Source: Candidatus Saccharimonadota bacterium (GTDB lineage Bacteria > Patescibacteriota > Saccharimonadia > Saccharimonadales > Saccharimonadaceae). From it: 11,269 nt of DNA. The translations under genes and the position numbers were made by a program. Position 1 is the first letter of the stretch. Every line of letters begins with the position of its first letter. The stretch spans positions 1 through 11,269 of the forward strand of contig JACQGD010000094.1 in the NCBI GenBank assembly GCA_016199685.1. The letters are read 5' to 3'. Shown here piece after piece: positions 1-6,374 of the stretch. The notes under the pieces are model-generated. The model was not told the origin of the DNA and did not search any database. It saw nothing but the letters and a program-made list of their open reading frames with translations.

Positions 1-1008
1 ATGACTCCTGTTCAAGTAGATGCTGGTGACTTATCGATTCGTGAAGTATCGACAAAACCTAGCTGGAAAGCAAACCCTATTAGCTGGAATCTCACACTTG
101 CCGATGCCACCCCTACTCTCGAAATAGGTACATCAAAAAATGCGCTGAAGACGAACGACTCGGTCACGAAACAAGATGATGGATCTTACATTGCATCACC
201 AAAGAACCTTACCCCAGGAGTGCGTTATTACTATCTCATTACAGCAACCGCAAACAACGATCCTCTGAAGAAAGCAACTTACAGTGGCGCATTCACCACT
301 CGAGGCTACCCTACTTCTCTTGTATTCACTCACGACGATAAGCCGGTAACGGGTGCTAAGGTGACTATTGAGAATGGCTCGTACACGACAGATAAAAATG
401 GAAGTATCGAGCTCGAACTCTCAAATAAGCAATATAGCGCATCAGTAACAACCGGTGACGGAGTGACAGAAAAAGTTCAATTCACCGTTGCGAAAAAAGC
501 ATCAGTGAACGGATCTGATCCCGAGAAACAAACATTTAATTTTACGATTTTGAAAGAAAATGCGACAGATCAACCAGCTCTACCACTGGGATTAATCGCA
601 GCGACTGGTGCTGGTGTATTTGTCATGGCAGCTAGTTTTATAGGCTTTCTCCTGTATCGGCGGCGTCACGCGGAACAACTTGCAGTGCCATCAACATTTA
701 CAGATGAATATTCATGGGAGGCTCCTCTCCCTGAAAATAGAGCAATGGAGCCACAGCAATATACACCCTATCCAGCTGCAAATTTACAAAGTCCAATGAA
801 TTCAACGGACCAAAATATCGTAGATACTGAACAATTTAATGATACACCTTATCCACAACAAACTATCGAATCCTCAGCTGAAGTATTAGAAGTACCCAAC
901 CAAATACCATTTGAACAACGGTATTCTGAACCTGAATTAAGTGTTGATCCTCTCGTTGATGAGCTCAGCCAACCGACAGTAAGTCAGCCTCAACGACCGG
1001 TTAACTAG
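1..1008 (+). CDS. Membrane-anchored surface protein, C-terminal part (FnIII-like plus anchor), 5' partial
   Basis: The reading frame is open from the first base, so the visible ATG is probably an internal Met and the true start lies upstream. No signal peptide is seen. Visible parts in the 335 residues: an FnIII-like beta domain (about 12-103, with the typical LTPGVRYYYLITA strand), a small carboxypeptidase-regulatory/SpaA-like beta-sandwich (about 104-185, ending SDPEKQTFNFTI), one membrane helix (about 196-219), a stop-transfer run RRRH (220-223), and a tail of about 112 residues rich in Pro, Gln, Glu and Asn. It aligns along its length with the C-terminal half of the next gene, so the pair is a tandem duplication. 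There is no LPxTG sorting motif; anchoring is by the helix, with the tail in the cytoplasm. It ends with TAG, and the next gene follows after 61 bases in the same direction. An adhesion or surface-coat role is inferred only from architecture. Confidence 0.75.
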   Translation: MTPVQVDAGDLSIREVSTKPSWKANPISWNLTLADATPTLEIGTSKNALKTNDSVTKQDDGSYIASPKNLTPGVRYYYLITATANNDPLKKATYSGAFTTRGYPTSLVFTHDDKPVTGAKVTIENGSYTTDKNGSIELELSNKQYSASVTTGDGVTEKVQFTVAKKASVNGSDPEKQTFNFTILKENATDQPALPLGLIAATGAGVFVMAASFIGFLLYRRRHAEQLAVPSTFTDEYSWEAPLPENRAMEPQQYTPYPAANLQSPMNSTDQNIVDTEQFNDTPYPQQTIESSAEVLEVPNQIPFEQRYSEPELSVDPLVDELSQPTVSQPQRPVN

Positions 1009-1069
1009 ACATCGTACATCATACACCCGTACCATTCCAGCCTGTTACCCCACACAAGGGAGATCTCTA

Positions 1070-2662
1070 ATGATTACTTTTATAAAACGTGTTGCCTACA
1101 TACTCTCCGCTGTAGTGATTACATCGACAACCCTTACATCGCATACAACATTTGCAGCGGGAAATACGTTATTTATCACACCAGCATCATCTCAGTTAAC
1201 CGTCGGAGGTACTATAACTGTGAATGTAAAAGGATATATTGAAACTTCAAGTGCCGTAGGAAGCGTATCGGGTACTGTAACATACCCTTCTGGCCAACTG
1301 CGTGTCATCGGGACTAACACTTCAGGAAGTGCCTATAATACACCGACAGTATCTGTCGGATCAAACACGATCAGCTTCAGTGGAACAAAAAATCCTGGCC
1401 CTACTGGCCAAGTCCAGATATTTGCGGTCACATTTCAGGCTGTCGGTGCAGGAACCGCAAACGTTGGCTTTAGCGGCGAAAGTAATTTAAATCAAACAAC
1501 AACGAATAAAACAGGAGCATCCTACGCTGTAGCAAATATTCCGACGACACCAACCCCTACACCGACGCCGACGCCGACACCGACACCAACCCCTACACCG
1601 ACGCCGACACCGACACCGACACCAACCCCTACACCGACGCCGACACCTGAAACTCCTCCAGCGACCGTTGATGAGCAGGATGTGACGACGCCAGATACCT
1701 CAGGCCTTATTACATCGGTGAATCGATCTGGAGACTACACAAAAGCAACTATCACTTGGAAATTGACAACACCTGGTACTGCGGAGCTAACCTACGGTAC
1801 TTCAAGCGATGAAGTAACGGTCAAGGCTACGAGTACAAAAGGCTCAGACGGGAGTTTTACGGCAACAATCAGCGAACTTATTCCAGGTACTCGATATTTC
1901 TTTGCAATAAAAGCAACTGGAGACGGCAACAAAACAGGTAATTACAGCGGCACTGTTTCAACACTTGGATATCCGGTCATCATAAAGGTAACGCAAAACG
2001 GAGCACCCGCAGTTAACGCAAAGATACAGATAGGCCAGCAGCAGTATGCGACAAGTAGCGATGGCACCTCTAGCCTTGCGCTTGCCGCTGGAACGTATGA
2101 CGCAACCATTACAGTTGGTAGTGACTCAAAACAAGCATCGATAAATGTAGATAAAAAAACAATACCCGAAGACGGATCATCACCAGAAAAGCAAACATTT
2201 AGCTTTGATATTCCTAGTACGGCCGAAGAGTCCGCAGCGGGCGGCTTTTCAGTGTTTGGCTTTATTGGAGTCATTGTTGCGGGTGCAGTGCTCCTTGTTG
2301 GCGGATTCCTCGTATTCGTTACGATAAGAAGACGTCGATTAGAAACCGGGGCCGGATACTCAAACAAAACAGCAACCACTTCAGTTATCATCGACGACGG
2401 ATACGACTGGAGACAAGATCAGCTGCGAAATGAAAATCCGCTACAGCCCCATGTCGAGCCTGTACCACAACCGCTCGTCCCAAATCAGCCCGGTCACAAT
2501 AACTCGGTTTACCTGGAAGAGCCCGAGCCCCTTGATATGTTTGAGATAGCAAAGGAGCAGACGTCTCCGTCTACTCCAAAAGCATTAGGCAATCGAGCGA
2601 TTGACTCTAGTCAGAACGACTTTCCACAAAATTCCAATTCACCACATTCCACCAGGCTTTGA
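1070..2662 (+). CDS. Cohesin-domain surface protein with (TP)17 linker, FnIII-like domain and C-terminal membrane anchor
   Basis: Complete at 530 residues. A Shine-Dalgarno GGGAG lies 8 bases before the ATG. Domains in order: Sec signal peptide (1 to about 29, cleavage near TFA-AG); cohesin-like beta domain (about 31-155, with the VTYPSGQLRVIG pattern); 17 Thr-Pro dipeptides (160-193), probably a rigid extended stalk; FnIII-like domain (about 212-302, with LIPGTRYFFAIKAT); carboxypeptidase-regulatory-like domain (about 303-384, ending SSPEKQTFSFDI); membrane helix (about 396-419); RRRR (420-423); and a Pro/Gln/Asn-rich cytoplasmic tail of 107 residues. There is no cysteine in the exported part. 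Residues from about 196 onward are paralogous to the preceding gene. Cohesin domains bind dockerins in cellulosomes, but in small CPR genomes they usually occur as general surface modules, so the ligand is unknown. Its last 56 bases overlap the 3' end of the convergent sod gene. Confidence is high for the gene and architecture, low for function. Confidence 0.88.
   Translation: MITFIKRVAYILSAVVITSTTLTSHTTFAAGNTLFITPASSQLTVGGTITVNVKGYIETSSAVGSVSGTVTYPSGQLRVIGTNTSGSAYNTPTVSVGSNTISFSGTKNPGPTGQVQIFAVTFQAVGAGTANVGFSGESNLNQTTTNKTGASYAVANIPTTPTPTPTPTPTPTPTPTPTPTPTPTPTPTPTPTPETPPATVDEQDVTTPDTSGLITSVNRSGDYTKATITWKLTTPGTAELTYGTSSDEVTVKATSTKGSDGSFTATISELIPGTRYFFAIKATGDGNKTGNYSGTVSTLGYPVIIKVTQNGAPAVNAKIQIGQQQYATSSDGTSSLALAAGTYDATITVGSDSKQASINVDKKTIPEDGSSPEKQTFSFDIPSTAEESAAGGFSVFGFIGVIVAGAVLLVGGFLVFVTIRRRRLETGAGYSNKTATTSVIIDDGYDWRQDQLRNENPLQPHVEPVPQPLVPNQPGHNNSVYLEEPEPLDMFEIAKEQTSPSTPKALGNRAIDSSQNDFPQNSNSPHSTRL
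1549..1647 (+). repeat. 36-bp coding minisatellite encoding the Thr-Pro linker
   Basis: Two full 36-bp units (1549-1584 and 1585-1620) are followed by a 27-bp partial third (1621-1647). Each unit opens with accaacccctacaccgac and carries six Thr-Pro dipeptides. Units 1 and 2 differ at one base, a synonymous ACG/ACA Thr change. Because 36 is a multiple of three, gain or loss of units would change stalk length by 12 residues without breaking the frame. Confidence 0.9.
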
Positions 2663-3197
2663 TGTAATCATCGCGCTTGTTCTTGTAGTCAAGATAGTAT
2701 GCATGCTCCCACACATCTAATCCTAGAAGCGGAGCTTGCATACCCTTCATCACTGGATTATCTTGGTTTGGCGTTGTAATGATCGAGTAATCAGGCTGCA
2801 ACCAAACCCAGCCGCTGCCGAACACTCCGAGCGACGTAGCCGTAAACTCGTCAACAAAAGCCTGGTATGAACCATACTTTTCAGTGATAGCAGTGGCGAC
2901 GGCACCGCTCGGCTCTCCACCGCCATCTGGCGACATCCATTTCCAAAAAAGACTGTGATTGTAATGTCCACCGCCATTATTACGAATAGCTGACTGCACT
3001 TCGCTCGGAAGACTATCGACGTCTGCGAGCAAGCTTTCAAGAGGACGTTCCTTTAAAGCTGGTGCATCATCGAGCGCTTTGTTGAGCTTATCAACATAGG
3101 TTTGATGATGCTTGCTATGATGAAGCTGCATAATATCGCCACTTATGTAACTTCCTAATGCACCATACTCATATTCAAGTTTTGGCAATGTATACAT
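2607..3197 (-). CDS. sodA: Superoxide dismutase, Mn-type signature of the Fe/Mn family
   Basis: This enzyme converts superoxide to hydrogen peroxide and oxygen. The 196-residue length is normal for the family. The four metal ligands are visible: His26 (in LHHSKHHQTYV), His81 (in NNGGGHYNHSLFW), Asp161 and His165 (in DVWEHAYYLDY). Gly77 and Gln145 (in PNQDNPV) match the Mn-type pattern; Fe-type enzymes usually place their Gln near position 69-77. It could still be cambialistic. There is no signal peptide, so it acts in the cytoplasm. A strong Shine-Dalgarno GGAGG lies 8 bases before the ATG. It starts 21 bases after the SurA/PrsA-like gene and is probably cotranscribed with it. Its last 56 coding bases overlap the surface-protein gene on the other strand; the end (WNVVNWNFVESRSD) is typical of the family, so the overlap is not caused by a read-through on this side. 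Its presence suggests exposure to oxygen. Confidence 0.96.
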   Translation of the reverse strand: MYTLPKLEYEYGALGSYISGDIMQLHHSKHHQTYVDKLNKALDDAPALKERPLESLLADVDSLPSEVQSAIRNNGGGHYNHSLFWKWMSPDGGGEPSGAVATAITEKYGSYQAFVDEFTATSLGVFGSGWVWLQPDYSIITTPNQDNPVMKGMQAPLLGLDVWEHAYYLDYKNKRDDYIKAWWNVVNWNFVESRSD

Positions 3198-3218
3198 TTG
3201 TATATCCTCCTATCTTAT

Positions 3219-4277
3219 TTACTGAGAAATCGGCTGCGTTTGTACTTGAGCAACAGTAATGTACTCATTCACTTTGCCGTCTTTTCGTACTTTATCAAAC
3301 TGGTCCTTAAACATTGTTAGTGGGATTTTAATATATGCATAGCTTATCCTGCCGTCATTATTGCTATCAAGCAACCGTACGATATAGTACCCATCTCCCG
3401 ATGAAGATTTAAATGCATCTGAAGTCGCTCCCTTTTCAAGCGTTGCGGCTTTTGCAGCAAGTCCACCATCCTGGTTAGTACGAGGGACAAGCGGTGTCAC
3501 ACCAGCAGTCACTTTACTTGAGCCAGACCCCCCGACGGTTTTTACAATCTTATCGAAGTCACTCTCTGTTTTAAGCAACTCGATCACTTTGTCGCGTTTG
3601 TCCGTAGCACCAGAATCAATCGAGTATGCAACCTCCTGGCGCAGTAGTTTACGAGCCGTTACCTCTCTGGCCTCACTTGGAGTCCAGTCGAAATGATCTC
3701 GAACAATAGCATCATACGTTTCCTGCGAAGCGATGCCGTCACGAGACTTGCGCTGATACGCTATCGCATCGTCAACCTGTTTCGTCGTTACTTTTATACC
3801 TTTTTCTCTCGCAAGCTTTGCCGCATAGCTATCAGAAAGAGCGTCATCGAGTGCTTTTCGCTTTATGTAATCAACTTGTGATTTACTGTCAGGAGCCTGT
3901 AGATTGATACCTTCTTTTGTCTCAAGATAATGAGCCTGAGATCGATACCCCATTAGATAACTACTGTAAGGTACATTTTCACCATCAATAACCGCGACGG
4001 GAAGCGGCAAGACTCGGGTAATCCTGTAGAAGAATGTTGAACTATTTTGTTGTGGATAGAGTTGCCATCCGATAAAACTCGTAATAAGAACAAGGGCAAC
4101 AACACTGATAAGAATCGTATTGAAGACGAGGCGATGACGTGCATACTGGACTGGATATTTAAATCGTCGTCCACCAGCTAAAATTCGCTCACGATGCTCG
4201 GCAACTGTTTCATTAGTAATACGGCTCGATGGCTGCTGTGTCTTTTTAGATAGCTTTGATCGCAAAAATTTTTTCAT
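3219..4277 (-). CDS. Membrane-anchored SurA/PrsA-like protein (peptidylprolyl isomerase family, degenerate parvulin region)
   Basis: I place the start at the ATG at 4277 (352 residues), one base after the stop of the upstream gene and preceded by AAGGA. A GTG at 4313 would add 12 residues but has no Shine-Dalgarno sequence. Layout with this start: a basic cytoplasmic segment of about 50 residues, one membrane helix (about 50-72), then an outside domain beginning with the SurA-N-like stretch VAVIDGENVPYSSYL (about 95-109) and a long helical part. Near the C-terminus a parvulin-like half (SDFDKIVKTVGG ... GYYIVRLLD) is followed by ISYAYIKIPL, which resembles the first strand of another parvulin repeat. 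The classic ARHIL opening and its active-site residues are not evident, so a chaperone without isomerase activity is plausible. The substrate is probably secreted or pilus proteins (inference). It is the middle gene of a three-gene unit. Confidence 0.8.
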   Translation of the reverse strand: MKKFLRSKLSKKTQQPSSRITNETVAEHRERILAGGRRFKYPVQYARHRLVFNTILISVVALVLITSFIGWQLYPQQNSSTFFYRITRVLPLPVAVIDGENVPYSSYLMGYRSQAHYLETKEGINLQAPDSKSQVDYIKRKALDDALSDSYAAKLAREKGIKVTTKQVDDAIAYQRKSRDGIASQETYDAIVRDHFDWTPSEAREVTARKLLRQEVAYSIDSGATDKRDKVIELLKTESDFDKIVKTVGGSGSSKVTAGVTPLVPRTNQDGGLAAKAATLEKGATSDAFKSSSGDGYYIVRLLDSNNDGRISYAYIKIPLTMFKDQFDKVRKDGKVNEYITVAQVQTQPISQ

Positions 4278-4278
4278 T

Positions 4279-4800
4279 CTATCCTTGAGTTTCTTGCTCG
4301 GCAAGTGCAGCACTTACGGCATCTTGCAGTTTATTGTAAATCTTGTCAGGGTGTTCAACTTTATGAATAACAAGGTCCCCTACGAACGTTTGAATAACGA
4401 TCGTCCCGTAGCCAAGAAATTCACCACTGAATCCTGGTATATTATAGCTTATGTTCTGAATTTTTGACAGGCGTAGCTCTACTACATCCTTACCAAAGAA
4501 ACCACGCTGAGTCACCTGACGGATGCGTTGATCCGTCACAATATAGACAGTAAAATACCACATAATATAGTGATATGCGAATAAACAAATTCCTAGAATC
4601 AATCCTATAATAGGCAAAATGAGTAGCTCAAGGACAGTCTGCCATATTAAAAACGGGATACATGTGACAACAAGTGGGATAAGCAGCATATAAAATCCCT
4701 TCCTCATTGCAATCGGGTGTCTACGAAAGACAAATAAAAGCACTTCCCCATCGCGCTGCCCCTCAAAGTCGAGTTCTTCAGATTCTATCCCTTTAGACAT
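4279..4800 (-). CDS. PH-domain (bPH2/YdbS-like) membrane protein
   Basis: 173 residues. Two membrane helices (about 35-53 and 58-80) form a hairpin, followed by a bacterial PH-like domain (about 82-155) with the typical run YIVTDQRIRQVTQRGFFGKD and then ELRLSKIQNI. This is the DUF304/bPH2 layout, a widespread membrane family whose biochemical role is mostly unknown; some members act in membrane stress or transport. The short N-terminus and the PH domain should face the cytoplasm. It is the first gene of the unit with the SurA/PrsA-like gene (one base between stop and ATG) and sod. No Shine-Dalgarno sequence is seen; a TATAAT box ends 6 bases before the ATG, so the mRNA may be leaderless. Confidence 0.85.
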   Translation of the reverse strand: MSKGIESEELDFEGQRDGEVLLFVFRRHPIAMRKGFYMLLIPLVVTCIPFLIWQTVLELLILPIIGLILGICLFAYHYIMWYFTVYIVTDQRIRQVTQRGFFGKDVVELRLSKIQNISYNIPGFSGEFLGYGTIVIQTFVGDLVIHKVEHPDKIYNKLQDAVSAALAEQETQG

Positions 4801-4806
4801 GTGTTT

Positions 4807-4812
4807 ATTATA
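4807..4812 (-). promoter_or_regulatory. -10 box TATAAT for the PH-domain/SurA-like/sod unit
   Basis: A perfect TATAAT on the minus strand is followed by AAACAC and then the ATG at 4800. Transcription would start at or next to the A of the ATG, giving no leader. A -35 element at 16-18 bases is not convincing; a TTGTCA sits too far upstream (21-base spacer). Confidence 0.6.
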
Positions 4813-4840
4813 CTACATACATGCACTTCTTTTGGTGACA

Positions 4841-4865
4841 AAAAATAGCCCTGTAGGCTATTTTT
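4841..4865 (-). terminator. Intrinsic terminator of tRNA-Arg, symmetrical hairpin
   Basis: A perfect 10-bp stem (aaaaatagcc / ggctattttt) with a 5-base loop lies one base past the tRNA CCA end. On the minus strand the stem ends in a run of T. Because the left arm is an A-run it could also work on the plus strand, where nothing obvious needs termination. It separates the tRNA from the promoter of the PH-domain unit. Confidence 0.85.
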
Positions 4866-4866
4866 A

Positions 4867-4943
4867 TGGTACCCCGGGCAGGAGTCGAACCTGCAACCTT
4901 ATCCTTAGGACGGATCTGCTCTATCCAGTTGAGCTACCGAGGC
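4867..4943 (-). tRNA. tRNA-Arg (anticodon CCT, reads AGG), CCA encoded
   Basis: The cloverleaf folds by eye. Acceptor GCCTCGG pairs with CCGGGGT (G1-U72 and U4-G69 wobbles); D stem GCTC/GAGC; anticodon loop GTCCTAA with CCT at 4907-4909; 5-base variable loop AGGTT; T stem GCAGG/CCTGC with loop TTCGACT; discriminator A73; then encoded CCA at 4867-4869. A20 in the D loop is an arginine identity element, and C35 of the anticodon fits arginine. Oddities: position 32 is G instead of the usual pyrimidine, and the 27-43 pair is G/A. It lies downstream of ndk and ends in a perfect terminator. No clear promoter of its own is visible, so it may be cotranscribed with uppP-ndk. Confidence 0.93.
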
Positions 4944-4956
4944 ATATTCTTATGCT

Positions 4957-4992
4957 GTACCGCGTAGAAGAAGTAACCCTTCTACACGGTAC
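4957..4992 (-). other. Strong RNA hairpin between ndk and tRNA-Arg
   Basis: Read on the minus strand, GTACCGTGTAGAAG pairs with CTTCTACGCGGTAC around an 8-base loop: 14 pairs including one U-G wobble. On the plus strand the same site would be a C/A mismatch, so the fold is better in minus-strand RNA. It begins 7 bases after the ndk stop and ends 13 bases before the tRNA. There is no T-run after it, so it may be an RNA processing or 3'-stabilising element instead of a classic terminator. Confidence 0.7.
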
Positions 4993-4999
4993 GAGTTAC

Positions 5000-5509
5000 C
5001 TAACGAGTGAACTTCTCGTGAGTCGTCTTGTATGCATAGAGCTCATTGTCTGCGAACCAGTGAGCGATTTCTTTTTCCGCCTCTTCAGGATCACCGCTCG
5101 CATGAATAAGATTTGGAATGCCCTTATTCTCTGAATCAGCGTATCCAAAACTCATATGTGAGAAATCGCCACGAATTGTACCTGGTAATGCAGATTTTGG
5201 CTCTGTCGTACCGACAAGTTTTCGTACAAGCGCAACTGCCTCAACACCCTCAAACACCATTGCAATTACAGGGCCTTCAATCATCATCTTAAGCGTGACA
5301 TCGAAAGCGTGCTCACCACGTCGCGTAATCATCTGACCAATTTCTTCGTAATGTTTATGGTAGTGTGCAGTGTCTGGCGCAATCATCTTGGTTGCGACAA
5401 TCTTTAAGCCTACTCGCTCGAAACGTGTAAGAATTTCTCCAACGAGACCTCGTTGAACAGTATCAGGTTTGAAAACGACGAGCGTTTGTTGAACATCTTT
5501 TGAACTCAT
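5000..5509 (-). CDS. ndk: Nucleoside diphosphate kinase, long form
   Basis: This cytoplasmic enzyme moves the gamma-phosphate of ATP onto other nucleoside diphosphates through a phospho-histidine. Visible motifs: TLVVFKPDTVQRGLVGEI at the N-terminus (Lys14), PGTIRGDF with Arg113, and the active-site stretch NLIHASGDPEEAEKEI with catalytic His136 and Asn133. At 169 residues it is longer than the usual 130-150. The extra length includes a short N-terminus and an insert between RGDF and NLIHAS (about 117-132), a pattern that resembles archaeal-type long forms. Shine-Dalgarno AAAGGAG lies 4 bases before the ATG. It starts 22 bases after uppP and is probably in the same transcript. In reduced CPR genomes with little nucleotide synthesis, this enzyme helps balance salvaged nucleotides (general knowledge). 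Confidence 0.96.
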   Translation of the reverse strand: MSSKDVQQTLVVFKPDTVQRGLVGEILTRFERVGLKIVATKMIAPDTAHYHKHYEEIGQMITRRGEHAFDVTLKMMIEGPVIAMVFEGVEAVALVRKLVGTTEPKSALPGTIRGDFSHMSFGYADSENKGIPNLIHASGDPEEAEKEIAHWFADNELYAYKTTHEKFTR

Positions 5510-5531
5510 ATATCTCCTTTAGACAGAACTG

Positions 5532-6335
5532 TTACTCTACTGATTGTATCAGAAGAATGATTGCTAGCACAGAAGCCAGCCCAATTCGGTACCAGCCGAA
5601 TACAGCAAGCCCGTGGCGTGATAGGTAGTTCATAAGAAAGCCTACTGCAATCAGCCCAGATAGAAACGCAACACCATTGCTAAGAACGAGCATTGCACCA
5701 TTATCTATAAAGTATTGTCGATCACTTGCCGAAGCGAAAAGCTTTATCGTTACACCTATCATAATTGGCAAAGATGCAAGGAAGCTGTACTCTGCAGCAA
5801 GCGCAGGCTTGAGGCCCATGATTCGACCGGCGATTATTGTCGAGCCTGAACGGGACACACCCGGTATGAGTGCCGCTACCTGAACGGTACCTATGATCAA
5901 CGCTCGTTTCGCACTGAGCGTATCGAGCGATTGTACCGATGACGCCTTCGGAAGACGCTCAAGGATAACCATAATAAATCCAACGAGTGCTAATGTGACG
6001 GTCACTGTCACTAAACTTCCAAAGAATGAGACACTATCAATAAAATCAGCAAGGAGGTATCCGACTATACCCGCCGGTAATGCAGTTAAGATAATGTTAC
6101 GAGCTAGTCGATAATCTCTATTTTGAATACAGTCTTTTGCTACTTGTAGAATTTTCTTGCGGAAATAAACGAGCAGCGCAAGAAGCGTACCGATATTGAT
6201 CCACTCCAAAAATAAATGATTCGATTCACCGATGAAAAAGTGCTGGCCAATAACCAAGTGTCCCGAACTACTGATCGGAATAAATTCGGTAAGGCCCTGC
6301 ACGAGGCCTAGTATAAGCGTTTGAAACACATCCAT
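5532..6335 (-). CDS. uppP: Undecaprenyl-diphosphatase (BacA/UppP)
   Basis: This integral membrane enzyme dephosphorylates undecaprenyl diphosphate and so recycles the lipid carrier of peptidoglycan and other cell-wall polymers; in other bacteria extra copies give bacitracin tolerance. 267 residues is the usual length. Both signature regions are present: QGLTEFIPISSSGHLVI (Gln13 to Ile29, with Glu17, the Ser run 22-24 and His26) and PGVSRSGST (158-166, with Arg162). About seven to eight hydrophobic segments run through the protein. The start ATG at 6335 has no Shine-Dalgarno sequence, and a TAGAAT box ends 7 bases upstream, suggesting a leaderless mRNA. It is the first gene of uppP-ndk(-tRNA-Arg) and is divergent from the recombinase gene. 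Confidence 0.96.
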   Translation of the reverse strand: MDVFQTLILGLVQGLTEFIPISSSGHLVIGQHFFIGESNHLFLEWINIGTLLALLVYFRKKILQVAKDCIQNRDYRLARNIILTALPAGIVGYLLADFIDSVSFFGSLVTVTVTLALVGFIMVILERLPKASSVQSLDTLSAKRALIIGTVQVAALIPGVSRSGSTIIAGRIMGLKPALAAEYSFLASLPIMIGVTIKLFASASDRQYFIDNGAMLVLSNGVAFLSGLIAVGFLMNYLSRHGLAVFGWYRIGLASVLAIILLIQSVE

Positions 6336-6342
6336 TTGACTT

Positions 6343-6348
6343 ATTCTA
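6343..6348 (-). promoter_or_regulatory. Probable -10 box (TAGAAT) of uppP
   Basis: TAGAAT on the minus strand is followed by AAGTCAA and the uppP ATG, so transcription would begin about one base before the start codon. No good -35 element is visible. The box lies beside the 10-bp palindrome GCAATATTGC in the short divergent gap. Confidence 0.45.
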
Positions 6349-6357
6349 CCCGACTTA

Positions 6358-6367
6358 GCAATATTGC
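6358..6367. promoter_or_regulatory. 10-bp palindrome in the uppP/recombinase divergent gap, possible operator
   Basis: GCAATATTGC is a perfect palindrome, partly nested with a TAGC...GCTA inverted repeat (6356-6359 and 6368-6371). It sits between the presumed -10 boxes of the two divergent genes, where one regulator could act on both. A dif-like recombination site was considered, but the arms match poorly. Confidence 0.3.
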
Positions 6368-6374
6368 GCTATGC

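Noticed and set aside
1549..1647. CRISPR-like array from 36-bp spaced repeats
   Set aside because: The repeats are contiguous without spacers, in frame, and encode Thr-Pro dipeptides.
1942..2391. A 149-codon minus-strand open frame inside the surface protein gene
   Set aside because: It is antisense to a well-supported gene with clear domains; it has the Pro/Cys-rich look of a shadow frame.
2660..2662. TGA recoded as Gly (as in Gracilibacteria)
   Set aside because: No protein in the window contains an in-frame TGA inside a conserved region, and the TGA here ends the surface gene at a sensible place.
4278..4313. GTG start at 4313 for the SurA/PrsA-like gene
   Set aside because: No Shine-Dalgarno sequence and 35 bases of overlap with the upstream gene; the ATG at 4277 has AAGGA upstream and couples directly to the upstream stop.
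4799..5134. A 111-codon plus-strand open frame over the tRNA and ndk end
   Set aside because: It runs through the tRNA-Arg, the terminator and the antisense of ndk; no homology-like composition and no ribosome binding site.
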